Source: Meloidogyne chitwoodi
Taxonomy: Eukaryota > Nematoda > Chromadorea > Rhabditida > Meloidogynidae
DNA length: 64,000 bases
Direction: 5' to 3'
Assembly: GCA_015183035.1 (NCBI GenBank)
Contig: JACZZP010000014.1
Coordinates: forward strand, 186,001-250,000
Within the stretch, counting starts at the first letter, position 1. Every line of letters begins with the position of its first letter. The notes under the pieces are model-generated. The model did not search any database. It was not told where the DNA came from and saw only the letters and a list, made by a program, of their open reading frames with translations. The translations under genes and the position numbers were made by a program. Below are positions 12,001 through 21,492 of the stretch, piece after piece.

Positions 12001-14682
12001 GTTAACCCTTATGGAATATTTTCTGAAATATTCAATGGACCTTAACTTTGTGAGTTTTGGTTAGAATAGAATGAAATGAATCTTATAAAATAAAGCAAAA
12101 AATTAGTTATTTTTTCAGTGAAGAAAAAATTGAAAAATTTTAGGGTTTGGGGTAGTTATGGTTGAATTTTTGAAAATTCAAAAAATTTTGGTTTTTTGAA
12201 AATTTTTCGATTTTTTGCCATTGGATTGGGCTCAATGTATTTTTAAAAAATTAAGCATATTTTTTGACAACTATTAAGATTTTAAAATATTCAGAAAAAG
12301 TTATGAATTTTTAAAATTTTGGGTATAAAATTCCATCAAAATTTTGAGGTAAAAAATGGCAAACATCAAAATTAATGTAATGTGGGCAAATGAGATATCA
12401 TTTGAAAGCCCTCATAAAGCTGAGTCTAAAAATATTTTTATTTAAATTTTTTGAGTCCATTTGACCAAGCTGTGGGTGGTTGAAATTTAAACAATTGGAT
12501 TATGAGGTGATCGATCTGTAATGAAGAAGCGAAGGCCGAATGCCCAAATATAAGGCTGTGACCGAGGCCGAAGGCCCGAGGAGTGACATTCATCAGCAAT
12601 AAAGAATCGAGGGCCTAAGCCCGAGGAGTGAGACCCATCTGCAATGATGAACCGAGTGCCTAAGGCCCGCGGTGATACATCTGTAAATAGGTAATCGAGT
12701 ATGGGGTTATATGGGAAGGGTTATTTTGGTCCAAAGTTTGAGTGTAGCAATGAAACGGCCAAATAACAAATAAACTTAAAAAAGGCGGGATTGTGGGGAT
12801 AATATGAAATTGGTTATTGAGAAGATTCGATGGCCAAAGGCCTGAGGTGTAACATACATTGGGACTCCAGTAAATTTAGCAAAAGCATTCTAAAAATCTA
12901 GCAGCGCGCGAAGCGCGCCCCAAAGCACGTTAGGGCTTTTCAATACCCATAAATGTTTTTTTACCCAAAATTTTTTTTAACTTTCCAAATTTTTAAATAC
13001 ACCACTGTTACTCTTAACATCCCATATACTGCACTACTGAGTAGAGCACGCTTCCACTAGTTTAATTTAATTAAAAAAAGAAAGATTATTTTTGTTTAAT
13101 TTAAATTTTTTTATTTTTAAGCAAAAAAATTGAAAATTATTTTTTTTTAATTTTTAAAAATTTCATACCACCATGGGGTATAAAAATTTAATTTTTTTAT
13201 TATTTATTTTTTAGGAATAATTGGAGGACAAACAACAACAACAATAACATCAACAACAATTAATAATAATAATAATATTATACCAACACAACAACAACAA
13301 CAACAACAAACATCTTTAGTTCAACCTATTTCTTCTTCCCAAACAATAACTACTGTTCAACAAACATCGTCTAGTGCATTTTGTTTGTTTTTTTAATTTT
13401 TTGTTCATTTTTCTGTTTTTCTACGCCACCCATTTCAGTGCCAAAAATTGAGTGTCTTTTTTTAAACAAAGTATTCGCTGTTATTTAAACAAGTCAATCA
13501 CTTAACTTTATTTTTATACATTAAAAACACGTAGAGGAGAGGGACTAAGCTCGTTTTAATTGATTACCGAGGCAGAACTCTACCCTTTACATATTTACAT
13601 TTCTATTGAATATTAATTTAATTTTGTAATTATTTTAATTGATAAATAAAAATAAAGTAATTTGATTGAATTAAACAGAAAATTTAATTTAAAAAAGAAG
13701 AAAAAAAGGCACTCAATTTTTGGCACCGAAATGGGAGGGGGCAAAACAGAAAATTACCGTAATTTTTAAATTTAAATTTTGTTCACTTTTTTAGCCTCGA
13801 ACTCTGCTACTTTAACTCCTAATAATTCTATAAATATTATTAAAAATAATATAACAGCAGATGTTAGTGGCAGTGATCTTTATGAAGAATGTGATGGACC
13901 TCTAAGTGTTGGTACTGATGGAATAGATGGAATACAACAACATTCTGATATTATTTTGGGCACTGCTTTGGCTCGGTGAGATTTTATTTAAATGACTCTC
14001 ACTATAAGGACACTTGATATTTTGAGACTCTAATGTACCCTCCAAATTATTTTCAGACTTTATCTGTGTTTTTCTTCAATAAAATGATCAGATTTATTTT
14101 TTGAAAAACACATAGTGTTTTATAAAAATACTATTTGGACCTTTTTCCTTTTTTGGGGAGTGTTCTTATAAAGGATTATTTAAAAATTAATTATTTAAAA
14201 AATTAAAGTTATCATTATGATGCAACCCCAGATGAAGCAGGGGGAACAATAATAACAATGAATGAAGGGGATGAATTATTATTACTTGAAAGGGATATGG
14301 GAGATGGTTGGACTAGAGTACGTCACAGAATTTCAAATGCTGAAGGTTTTGTTCCTTCAAGTTATTTGGTAATTTTATTTATTTATTTTTTAATTGGAAA
14401 TATGGCCCATCTCTAATAAACACACCCCATTTATTTACAAAATAAAAAAAAATAAAATTACTAAAAAAATAAATTAAAAAATTAATTAAAGAAATAAAAA
14501 CATTATTTTGCGAATAAATGGGGTGCTTTGACTTAAATTAAAAAATATTTAAAACTTCTCAAAAAAAGATATATTAAAATTATCTCAATTTTTATTTTTA
14601 ACAAATTTAATTTTAAAAATAAAAATTAAAAAAAAATAAATTTAAGGAATGTAAATGGTATGGAGCATCAACAGCACGTTAA
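1..14682 (+). CDS. toca: TOCA/CIP4-type F-BAR + HR1 + SH3 protein (5'-partial, multi-exon)
   Basis: Membrane-curving adaptor of the TOCA-1/CIP4/FBP17 family, which links Cdc42 to WAVE/WASP actin assembly during endocytosis. Exons: 1-1473, 1646-1761, 2139-2253, 2292-2452, 2963-3101, 3162-3337, 3377-3498, 3933-4076, 4514-4666, 4719-4850, 5230-5383, 5719-5826, 13215-13382, 13795-13975, 14209-14368, 14647-14682; phases agree throughout. The F-BAR domain runs from [13 protein letters not shown] (exon 2) to [11 protein letters not shown] (exon 7). HR1 begins [18 protein letters not shown] (4.5-4.9 kb). SH3 is [13 protein letters not shown] to [10 protein letters not shown] and EGFV, four residues from the end of its exon. 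Exon 1 is open from base 1 with no in-frame ATG and is Asn-rich, unusual because the F-BAR normally sits at the N terminus. The 5' end is outside the window. Family call firm; orthology to C. elegans toca-1 or toca-2 not resolved. Confidence 0.88.
1762..2138 (+). repeat. Intronic short tandem AT-rich repeat
   Basis: The intron between F-BAR exons 2 and 3 of the toca gene is largely a degenerate repeat of an about 15-35-base unit ending in AAATCAGAAT. The same motif recurs in the 2453-2962 intron. No coding potential is seen. Confidence 0.6.
3700..3772 (-). tRNA. tRNA-Lys (anticodon UUU), intronic copy 1
   Basis: A 73-nt cloverleaf. Acceptor arm GCCTCGT pairs with ACGGGGC (one T-G pair), A box TTAGCTCAATTGG, anticodon loop CTTTTAA giving TTT, and T arm ACGGG/CCCGT around TCGAGAC. 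It lies antisense in a toca intron (3499-3932). Identical in sequence to the copies at 4306 and 4968, with conserved flanks of roughly 100 bases, so the three are recent copies of one unit. Confidence 0.9.
4306..4378 (+). tRNA. tRNA-Lys (anticodon UUU), intronic copy 2
   Basis: Same 73-nt tRNA as at 3700-3772 but in the sense orientation of the host gene, in the next large toca intron (4077-4513). Its 5' flank is the reverse complement of the flank of the minus-strand copies, so the whole unit was inverted. Confidence 0.9.
4968..5040 (-). tRNA. tRNA-Lys (anticodon UUU), intronic copy 3
   Basis: Third identical tRNA-Lys(UUU), antisense to toca in intron 4851-5229. The following 100 bases (5041-5140) are almost identical to 3773-3870 beside copy 1, including a GA-rich tract. 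Confidence 0.9.
7033..7270 (+). pseudogene. SAD-1/BRSK-type Ser/Thr kinase fragment captured in the repeat
   Basis: Three pieces in order: [20 protein letters not shown] (7045-7104), then after a short intron-like stretch [19 protein letters not shown] (from about 7147), then IANFGMGFA (7244-7270). They match the catalytic-loop region of SAD-1/BRSK kinases, where the family has HRDLKPENLLLDE and ADFGMA. Here Pro of KPEN is Thr and the metal-binding Asp of DFG is Asn, so it could not be an active kinase. AT-rich stretches at the exon joints show it came from genomic DNA, not mRNA. It is truncated both sides and runs directly into the satellite. Confidence 0.75.
7271..7945. repeat. GC-rich hairpin satellite with 228-bp higher-order unit
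   Basis: About 15 head-to-tail copies of a roughly 45-bp unit, (M)GAGGGCCGAAGGCCCGAG followed by a CATCCATCTGCAATGATG spacer. Each unit holds the hairpin GGGCC-GAA-GGCCC. Variant units recur every five: CGAGGAGAGA lies at 7271, 7499 and 7728, a 228-229 bp period. Long minus-strand reading frames across it are by-products of the repeat. Confidence 0.9.
8367..11504 (+). mobile_element. Helitron-like element, copy B1 (3'-truncated)
   Basis: Begins directly after copy A's CTAG with the same 5' sequence. It contains a variable tract of short TACAATTGTACAAA-type repeats (8820-8970), an internal AT-rich part (9393-9478) repeated in copy B2, and degenerate blocks of the hairpin satellite (9560-9830, 10040-10980). 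It reaches the GC-rich hairpins near the 3' end (11470-11500), then breaks off and joins 5'-type sequence (TCAATCAGTTGAGAGTGACC) at about 11505. Confidence 0.55.
9560..10985. repeat. Degenerate hairpin satellite blocks in copy B1
   Basis: Scattered, diverged copies of the 45-bp CGAGGGCCGAAGGCCCGAG...CATCCATCTGCAATGA unit at 9560-9830 and 10040-10980, interrupted by non-satellite sequence. Less regular than the 7271 block, so older. The apparent reading frames here are repeat artefacts. Confidence 0.75.
11505..13060 (+). mobile_element. Helitron-like element, copy B2 (5'-truncated)
   Basis: Third copy. It starts inside the 5' segment (TCAATCAGTTGAGAGTGACC), repeats the internal block of B1 (9393-9478 is nearly identical to 12349-12435), holds a short diverged satellite block (12530-12680), and ends with the same 3' region as copy A: GC-rich hairpins (12904-12940), stem-loop at 13030-13048 and CTAG at 13057-13060 followed by T. 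Confidence 0.55.
13425..13755. mobile_element. Foldback MITE in toca intron
   Basis: Inverted repeats CACCCATTTCAGTGCCAAAA (13428 region) and TTTTGGCACCGAAATGGGAG (13718-13738) flank an AT-rich centre, all inside the 13383-13794 intron. The internal motif (T)GGCACTGAAA also occurs repeatedly in the Helitron-like copies. No coding sequence. Confidence 0.6.
14400..14528. mobile_element. Short palindromic MITE, CACCCCATTTATT family
   Basis: Arms CACCCCATTTATTTACAAA (14409) and GCGAATAAATGGGGTGC (14508-14524) flank about 80 AT-rich bases in the last-but-one toca intron. The same family is seen at 34383, 34852 and 34969. Confidence 0.6.
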
Positions 14683-15480
14683 AATTTAAATTAAAAAAAA
14701 AAAATTAATTAAAATTGCTGCAATTAAAAAATGAAAATATATTTTTATAAAAATATAACAATTATTAAATATATTTATATTTATTTATTTTAAAATAATT
14801 CATTAAATTAATGTTTTTTTTGTTTGAGAGAGAGAGGCTTTTTTGACTTATTTTTGTTCAAAAATATTATTTAAAAAATTTATTTAAATTAAACATTAAT
14901 TTTTTAAATTTATTTTGGAGTATTTTTAAAAAAATTTCAAATTTTTTTAAAGCATTGGAAAAATAAAAAAAAATAAAATTTTATCTTATTTGGACAAAAT
15001 TTAAATTTCTAAATTTAAATTTTTCAGTCTCTCTCTTTTTTCTCTTATATTTTTTTTTCTCTGCGCAATTTTTTGTCATTTATTTTATTGTTTTATTTTA
15101 AATATAAAAAATATTTTTTTATAACTTTTTAAGCTCATCTCCCAATTAAATATATTTTTTTTTAAATTTAATTTTGATACTTTAGTGACAAAAATAAAAT
15201 TAATTTTTAGCTTTTTTTGTTTTTACTGTTTTTATTGATTAATTTTGACTTGAAAATAAATTTGATTTTTTATTTGAATTTTTTATAAATTTTATTTTAT
15301 GTTAATTTATTATTTAATTGAGACTCATGTCAATAGTCCAAATATATGTAACAGAGAAAATAACAATTTTTCAATAAGGCAGACACTAAACAAAAGCATC
15401 ATAGAGAGTAAAAATACTTTTATTTATACAACCTATCTAATATTTTCACTAAATAAAATATAATTTTGTTTATATATTTT
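14683..15480. other. Toca 3' flank, AT-rich, no gene seen
   Basis: AT-rich DNA after the toca stop codon, with homopolymer and GA tracts. Nothing coding or repeated was recognised. Confidence 0.5.
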
Positions 15481-16255
15481 CCCTATTGTCCGCAAAAGAT
15501 GTCCGCAAAAAAGGTCCGCATTGCGTCTTTGATGGCGCTAATTTTTGGGTTGTGCATTTTTGCACATATATTTAAAAATAATATTTAATACTAAAGTATT
15601 TATATTAATTAATGTGTGATGAATAACTGGATAAGTTAAAAATGGAGTTCCAAACAAGTTCCAGAAATTTGGTATTTCCGTTGTTCCGGTTCCGGAATGG
15701 AGCTTTCCGATAACTGATGACAATAAAGTTGAGGTAGAGAACTGTTCTATAAGATGGTGATGGCAGAGAAAATGATTGTTGTTGAATCTGAGTCCTTAGG
15801 TTACGACTAGAATACTAACATACTAATAATAACAGTTTATACAAAGAATGGGTTGGGGTCACTTCAGTACCGCCAGTTCAGTCCCAGTACAAACGGAGCC
15901 ATTTCAGTACCAAAATGTTTTTGAAGTGAAAAAGTGGTTTTTTCTTCATTTTAAACTTCTTCCTTCATTTTTCATAACTTATTTTACTTGGTTTATTATA
16001 TTTTTCAATTTTTGTATGATTCATCAAGAAAATACTTAAATTTTGGAAAAACACTGGTACTGAAATGACCCCCTTTGCCTGGGACTGAAATGGCAGTACT
16101 GAACTGGCAGGACTGTACAGGCCCGTTCCGAAAGATTATTACAATAAAGATGAAGGTGGAATAAGGCAGGAATGATTAACTGACTGACGGCGACTGTTGC
16201 CCAGGTCCAAACCAAGACTAAGCTCTAGTAGCTCCTTTTATACTAGACTTCATCT
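15481..16255. mobile_element. Transposon remnants, including a nested foldback
   Basis: GTCCGCAAAA repeats at 15488-15520, then a segment with AGGTTACGACTAGAATAC (15797) that recurs at 21268, suggesting a dispersed LTR-like repeat. Nested in it is a palindromic element with arms GGTCACTTCAGTACCGCCAG (15856) and GGCAGTACTGAACTGGCAGG (16091). No transposase or polyprotein frame is visible. Confidence 0.45.
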
Positions 16256-16765
16256 CCAACAGTGATGATTATTTAAAAAAATGGTTCTAATTTTTAAAAT
16301 TAAATTCTATCATATTCAATGTTAAAAATTAAATAAAGATATAAGTTTAATTCTTATTGAACTTTTCTATTTTAATTAAAAATAAAAATTTGATATAAAA
16401 ATAAATTCAAGAGATTTACGCCTAAATTTGAGATAAAGCTAGCTATAAACATTTGAATAAATAAAAAGTTGAAAAAAAAATTAAATTTGAACAACGATGC
16501 TTATTTTGAGGTTTTTAAAAAAATATCCGAAAAAAGTAAAGTCATTTGATGTACTCTAGGCACTTAAATTGGTTATGTTATGTTTACTTTGCTGTTTTCG
16601 TCAAAGTTTTTGTTTATATTTTTTAATAAAAAAATTTATTTTGAATTTTTTAATTCGATTTTCAATACAGATAAATAGCTAGACCATTAGGAGATTTTTA
16701 TCCATTTAATAAAGCTACCCAATTAATTTAAAAATAAGCAAAAAAGGTTTTAAGGGCTAAAAAGT

Positions 16766-17567
16766 ATGAAGAAAATTATAGCTTTTTTCTACTTATTTTT
16801 GGTGCCTGTTGGAATAGGAATGGCAGATACCATTGAGTCAACCCCTACAACTCCAACAGCTCCTACAACCCCGACAACTCCGACAACACCCACAACACCC
16901 ACAACGACGCCAACAACTCCTACTACGCCTACAACTCCAACAACACCTACAACCCCCACAACTCCGACAACACCCACAACCCCTACAACGACGCCTACAA
17001 CACCCACAACTCCAACAACTCCATCAACGACGCCAACAACTCCGACAACTCCAACAACACCTACAACCCCTACAACTACGCCTACAACTCCAACAACGCC
17101 TACAACACCCACAACCCCGACAACGACGCCAACAACTCCAACAACCCCCACAACGCCAACAACTCCAACAACACCCACAACTCCAACAACTCCGACAACA
17201 CCCACAACCCCTACAACGACGCCTACAACACCCACAACTCCAACAACTCCTAAATCGACTCCTACAACTCCGACGACTACAAAAAAATCAACTCCTCCAA
17301 TGCTTTATGAGAAAGGAAAAGACCCAACCCGTATAATTTAACAATTTACCTACAAACTTTAATATTTTTATTTTTCAGCTTGTGTGGATAAGGCTAATTC
17401 TAATCGTTGTAAATTACTTTCAAATTTATGCAAAGTCAGAAATTAATTAATAATTTTTATTTTTTTTAATTTAGGCAATATCTTCTCCATTAAGAAATAC
17501 ATATATTAAGCAATGTTGTGGAACATGCTATGCAATGGATCCAAATTTTCTGCCCAAAAAGACTTGA
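16766..17567 (+). CDS. Secreted Thr-Pro-repeat protein with ShKT-like domain
   Basis: Exons 16766-17330, 17379-17434 and 17475-17567; 237 residues in frame. It starts MKKIIAFFYLFLVPVGIGMA, a signal peptide, followed by about 135 residues of TPT/PTT repeats, which would be a heavily O-glycosylated stalk, then a short basic linker and a cysteine-rich end: CVDKANSNRCKLLSNLC ... KQCCGTC. The spacing of these six cysteines resembles a ShKT domain, which in animals packs as a small disulphide-rich fold in venom peptides and extracellular proteases. Likely a secreted or surface mucin-like protein; an effector role in a parasite would be speculation. The first exon reads through at 17331 into GTATAATTTAAC, so the longer single-exon reading would lose the ShKT part. 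Confidence 0.7.
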
Positions 17568-17613
17568 AAAAATAAAGGAATGAGTTGAAACAAAATTTAT
17601 ATTTTTTATTATT

Positions 17614-18169
17614 GGTACTTGTTAAGATGGGAGGGTGTGGGCATTTATTCACAGAAAATGTGTGGAAATTGGTGATCTATATATCATTCGAAAGATCTCG
17701 TCGAGTTGAGTCTAATAACACAAAATTAGTCCGTTCGTCTTAATTACTACCCGAGATACAGATCCCTGAAAATCGAAAAAACATAGAGGGGAATAAGTTC
17801 CTTCTAGTGATTGCCGCGGCTGCTCTTAATTTATTTCAGCTGAATTAATTTTATCTTTGTAAAATACCCCCAATAGATTCGAGTTTGTGTAAAAAACAAA
17901 CAACCATGGGCCCAAAAAGGAAGATGTAATAAAATACCCCCGATCCAAATTTATGCGAGCAGCCGCGGTAATCACTAAGATGAGCTTACTCCCCCCATGG
18001 TTTTTAAATTTTCAGAAAACTGTATCTAGACTAATAGTCAACGTTGGAGCATGATATTTTTTCCATTAGACTCAACTCGACGAGCTCTTTCGAATGATAT
18101 ATAATAGATCACCCATTTCCACACATTTTCTGCGAATAATTTCCACACCATCCCATCTTAACAAGTACC
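17614..18169. mobile_element. hAT-type foldback MITE (8-bp TSD TTATTATT)
   Basis: Terminal inverted repeats GGTACTTGTTAAGATGGGA extend into arms of about 150 bases that fold back on each other. TTATTATT flanks both ends (17606-17613 and 18170-18177). The inside has the motif CATAGRGGGGARTAAG seen in other elements of the window. Non-coding. Confidence 0.75.
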
Positions 18170-18198
18170 TTATTATTTTAATAAAATACTGAAAAATT

Positions 18199-18540
18199 TG
18201 TTCCTAAGGCCAGGACTCCTTTTTAAACAATATAATATGTCATTTGAAAGAGCTCTTTAATTTGAGTCGAATAACACTAAAATCAACCGGCAGTCTCGAT
18301 TATGGTCCGCGATACAGGTCTCAGAAAATATAAAAACCATAGGGAGCATACTCATTTAATTGTTCACCACAAAAATGAGCTTACTCCCCCCTATGGTTTT
18401 TTGATTTTTAGGGACTTGTATCTCGGCCAGTAATTGTTACCGCTGACTGATTTTATGTCATTCTATTCAGCTCGAAGAGATCTTTCGAATGACATAGATT
18501 TGTCCAGATAGGAGTCGGCCCTATGAACAAGTTTTGCCAA
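18199..18540. mobile_element. Foldback MITE, CATAGGGGGGAGTAAGCTC family
   Basis: Inverted arms TTGTTCCTAAGGCCAGGACT and the near-complement of it (18506-18531) bracket two inverted copies of ACCATAGGG...GAGTAAGCTCA. Related to elements at 17614, 20750, 25600, 51085 and 56300. Confidence 0.6.
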
Positions 18541-18836
18541 AAATATAATAGTTTATTTAACCATTTATTTTGTAAAATTTTAATTTGTGATTTTTAATTT
18601 CATTATTTAGATTTTAGTTTATTGTATTACATTAAATTAAAGATAAACGGAAAATTTCTCTCAAGAAATTTTTTCTCTGAACAGAATTATTGGAAAATTC
18701 TTTTCTGGAAAATACCTCTTTCCCGAATCGAAAAAACTAGGACCGAAAAAAATGAACGTTGGTTCGATCCGAAAATTGCAACCCTGCTCAGGATTGACCC
18801 CAAACAATCATTCAAAAAAATAAATACAAATCATCA

Positions 18837-20691
18837 TTATCCAGAACTCTCTCCTTCATCAAAATATTTACTTATCGCAAATGGCCATTTCCCAATAAGA
18901 TGATCAAATCCGACAGCAAAAATTGCTGTAACAAAAATGTCTACTGCAAAAATTGAAAGTGCAGGTTTGATTTTATGACAATTGACAAATTGTGAGTATG
19001 AACACATTTCCCTTATAGCAATTGTACATTCACAGGCAATATCAGTTATTTTTGTAAATAATTCATTAATACATTTACCCACATAATCAACTAAAGGCTG
19101 TTTTATTTTATAAAGTTCATCTATTCTAGGTATATATGCTTTGCAAGTTGTATAATCTTTATATTCTGAGAGAAGTTTAATACCTTCTTTAATCTTTTTC
19201 TGTAATTTAAAAAATAATAATATGATTAGAACAAAATTTTTTAGCACTAAAAATTGAAAAAATGCGGAATAAAATTTACAATATTTATATGACTTTGGAA
19301 TTATAATTAATTAAAACATATTATTATTATTTAAAAAATTACATTAATATGAATATTCAACATATTTAAATTTTCTTGTAAATATTGATTAGAAGGTATC
19401 TTTGCAGTAATCTCATTTTTCAAATATTTATATCTTTTACCAGTAATTGCAAATTGGACTTTTCTTAAAATAATTATATCGAATATGTTTTGCCAGATAT
19501 TCTAATTCTTCATCGACATGAACAGGAACATTTGGATGTGGATTAAAAATTTTATCCAATTTTTCTAAGACAACATTTGCTTTATTGCATAAATAATTTG
19601 TCCACCCATGTTGATTATTCTCTTGAGTAACAATTTCACACATTTTTAAAAGATATTTTAATATTCTTTTGTTAAACATTTTAAGAAGGCGTTTATCATC
19701 AGAAACAATACGTCCTTTAAATTTATAAAAAAATAAATTAAAATTTTAACTAAATTAGAAAAATTAAAAAAATAAATAAAATGTCCAAAATTTATATTTC
19801 TGAATCATACATATTTAAAAAAATCCAACTTGTAGCTTTTCAAGTTGGTCAGAATTACTTGTGCGCTTTAAAAAGCTACAAGTTGGAGTAAGCAATAAAG
19901 TTTATTTATTTTTATTTTATTTAAAATTTACCTTGTATATTTAGGTTTTGATAAATTTCTGTGAGATGTTTATCTAAATTTTAATTCCATTGGACTCATA
20001 AACTCTACCAGAGCCAGAATTGAGTAGATATTGGAAAAAGTTAGAAATCGAAATTAGGTAATTTTGCGAAATCAAAATTATTCGAAAGAAAAACCTCGAA
20101 ATTCGGGTTTCTAAATCGAAAATTTCGACTCAACACTGACCAGAGCCCAAAATTTAATAAAATATTTAAAATAAATAAAAATAAAACGGCTTAATTATAT
20201 TTATATTATTAACCCATAAATTTTTGTGAATTAATTAATACATTTTTTCTGTGTAAATAATGTTTTTTTACCGTCAGATTTAATTTTTTCAATTTGACGT
20301 TGTATTATTGATGAATTTTGTTCTGAATAATTCATTTTTTAATTAATTTATTTTTAAAATATTTAATCTTACTTTTTAAATTCATTGCTTTAAATAGTCT
20401 AGTAGTCAGTTTATTATAATCCTCCAAATTACTATTACTTTCTCCAAAATTTTGTTCAACTACGGGAATATATGTAAAGCCAAATTTCTTGTAACAATTT
20501 TTACAAAAATAATTCCAACAAATTTGTTTGCCTTCTTTTGGATAATATTTGCATTTTTTCGGGCAACTTTTATTTTCAAATTTTGGACAAGAATTCCAAC
20601 ATGATTTTTTTGTAATATCAGGGTTTAGATCAGGATCCATTCCAGTAATAAATTGAAAACAAATTGAAATTAACAAGAATAAAATTAACAT
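18837..20691 (-). CDS. Secreted cysteine-rich protein, unrecognised family (paralogue B)
   Basis: Exons 20691-20373, 20322-20272, 19973-19932, 19714-19441 and 19199-18837. It begins MLILFLLISICFQFITG (signal peptide), then a Cys-rich block SCWNSCPKFENKSCPKKC and YPKEGKQICWNYFCKNC, and ends with a domain containing CECTIAIREMC and GFDHLIGKWPFAI. The exon order, phases and these motifs match the neighbour at 21493-23884, so the two are tandem paralogues. No known domain recognised. Exon 4 does not join the last exon in frame: the frame that ends in ITGKRYKYLKNEITAK is offset from the one in which the exon begins, so there is a frameshift or an unseen intron near 19440-19520. Function unknown; secretion is inferred from the N terminus. 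Confidence 0.6.
19824..19887. repeat. Perfect 17-bp inverted repeat in an intron
   Basis: TCCAACTTGTAGCTTTT (19824-19840) and its exact complement (19871-19887) with a 30-base loop, in the intron of paralogue B. A small MITE or a structured intron element. Confidence 0.6.
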
Positions 20692-20744
20692 TTTAATTAA
20701 AAAAAATTAAAAATTTGTTAAATTTTCTAAAAAAATTTTTCGGT

Positions 20745-20910
20745 AAAACTACAGAATATCTACCCCTCATAGATAGACAAATTATATGTCATTAGAAAGA
20801 GCTCATCGAGATAAATCGAATGACATAAAAATCAGGAATCGGTCGCAACTACGAGTCGAGTTATAAGTCCCTCAAAATCAAAAAAACATAGGGGGGAGTA
20901 AGGCAAAATT
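20745..20910. mobile_element. Half element of the CATAGGGGGGAGTAAG family
   Basis: Carries GTCATTAGAAAGAGCTCATC and ACATAGGGGGGAGTAAG, as in the complete foldback elements, but lacks the opposite arm. Between the two paralogous secreted genes. Confidence 0.5.
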
Positions 20911-21492
20911 TAATGTGAATGAATAGTTAATAATCGAATATTTGTCTATAATCATATATTCACCTTTATATTATAGCCGATAAAGCTTTTTGCGTCATGT
21001 TTTTCGCCGAGTACTTTTTTCGTTGCATCATGCTTATTATTTTTATTTTGTGTATTGTAAATACGAATCAAAAATCGTTCATAAGCACAAATTGTGAATA
21101 TAATCAAATTTTTACCTCAACAAAAGACAAGAAGGCTCAATAATCTTCAAAAATCTGAGCTAATTTCCACTCCTGGAAATTACACAATTATCCTAATTGT
21201 TAAAACCCTCAAAATCTCTGTGAACTAACATCAACGCCTGATGGATATTGTTGTAACCTGGACCTTCAGGTTACGACTAGAATACGACAAAACTAACAAT
21301 AAAAGTGTATTTTTATCAATAATAAAATCTCGGGGGAATAAATGCCGAGAAAATAGAGCTGACGGTCAACAATGTCAGGCCCCTGTGGTAAACAAAATAT
21401 TTTTTAGACGAAATTTAATAAATATTTTTTATATGTATATTCTTTTTGTGATAATCATAACACTTTTTCATGTTTTAATCCTCATCAGGTAA

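Noticed and set aside
16789..17235. Minus-strand frame of Gly/Val repeats opposite the Thr-Pro gene
   Set aside because: It is the antisense of the ACN-CCN repeat; no start context, splice partner or domain.
18622..18903. 93-residue plus frame overlapping paralogue B's last exon
   Set aside because: Antisense to a better-supported coding exon; its SRN/KNERWF text has no motif.
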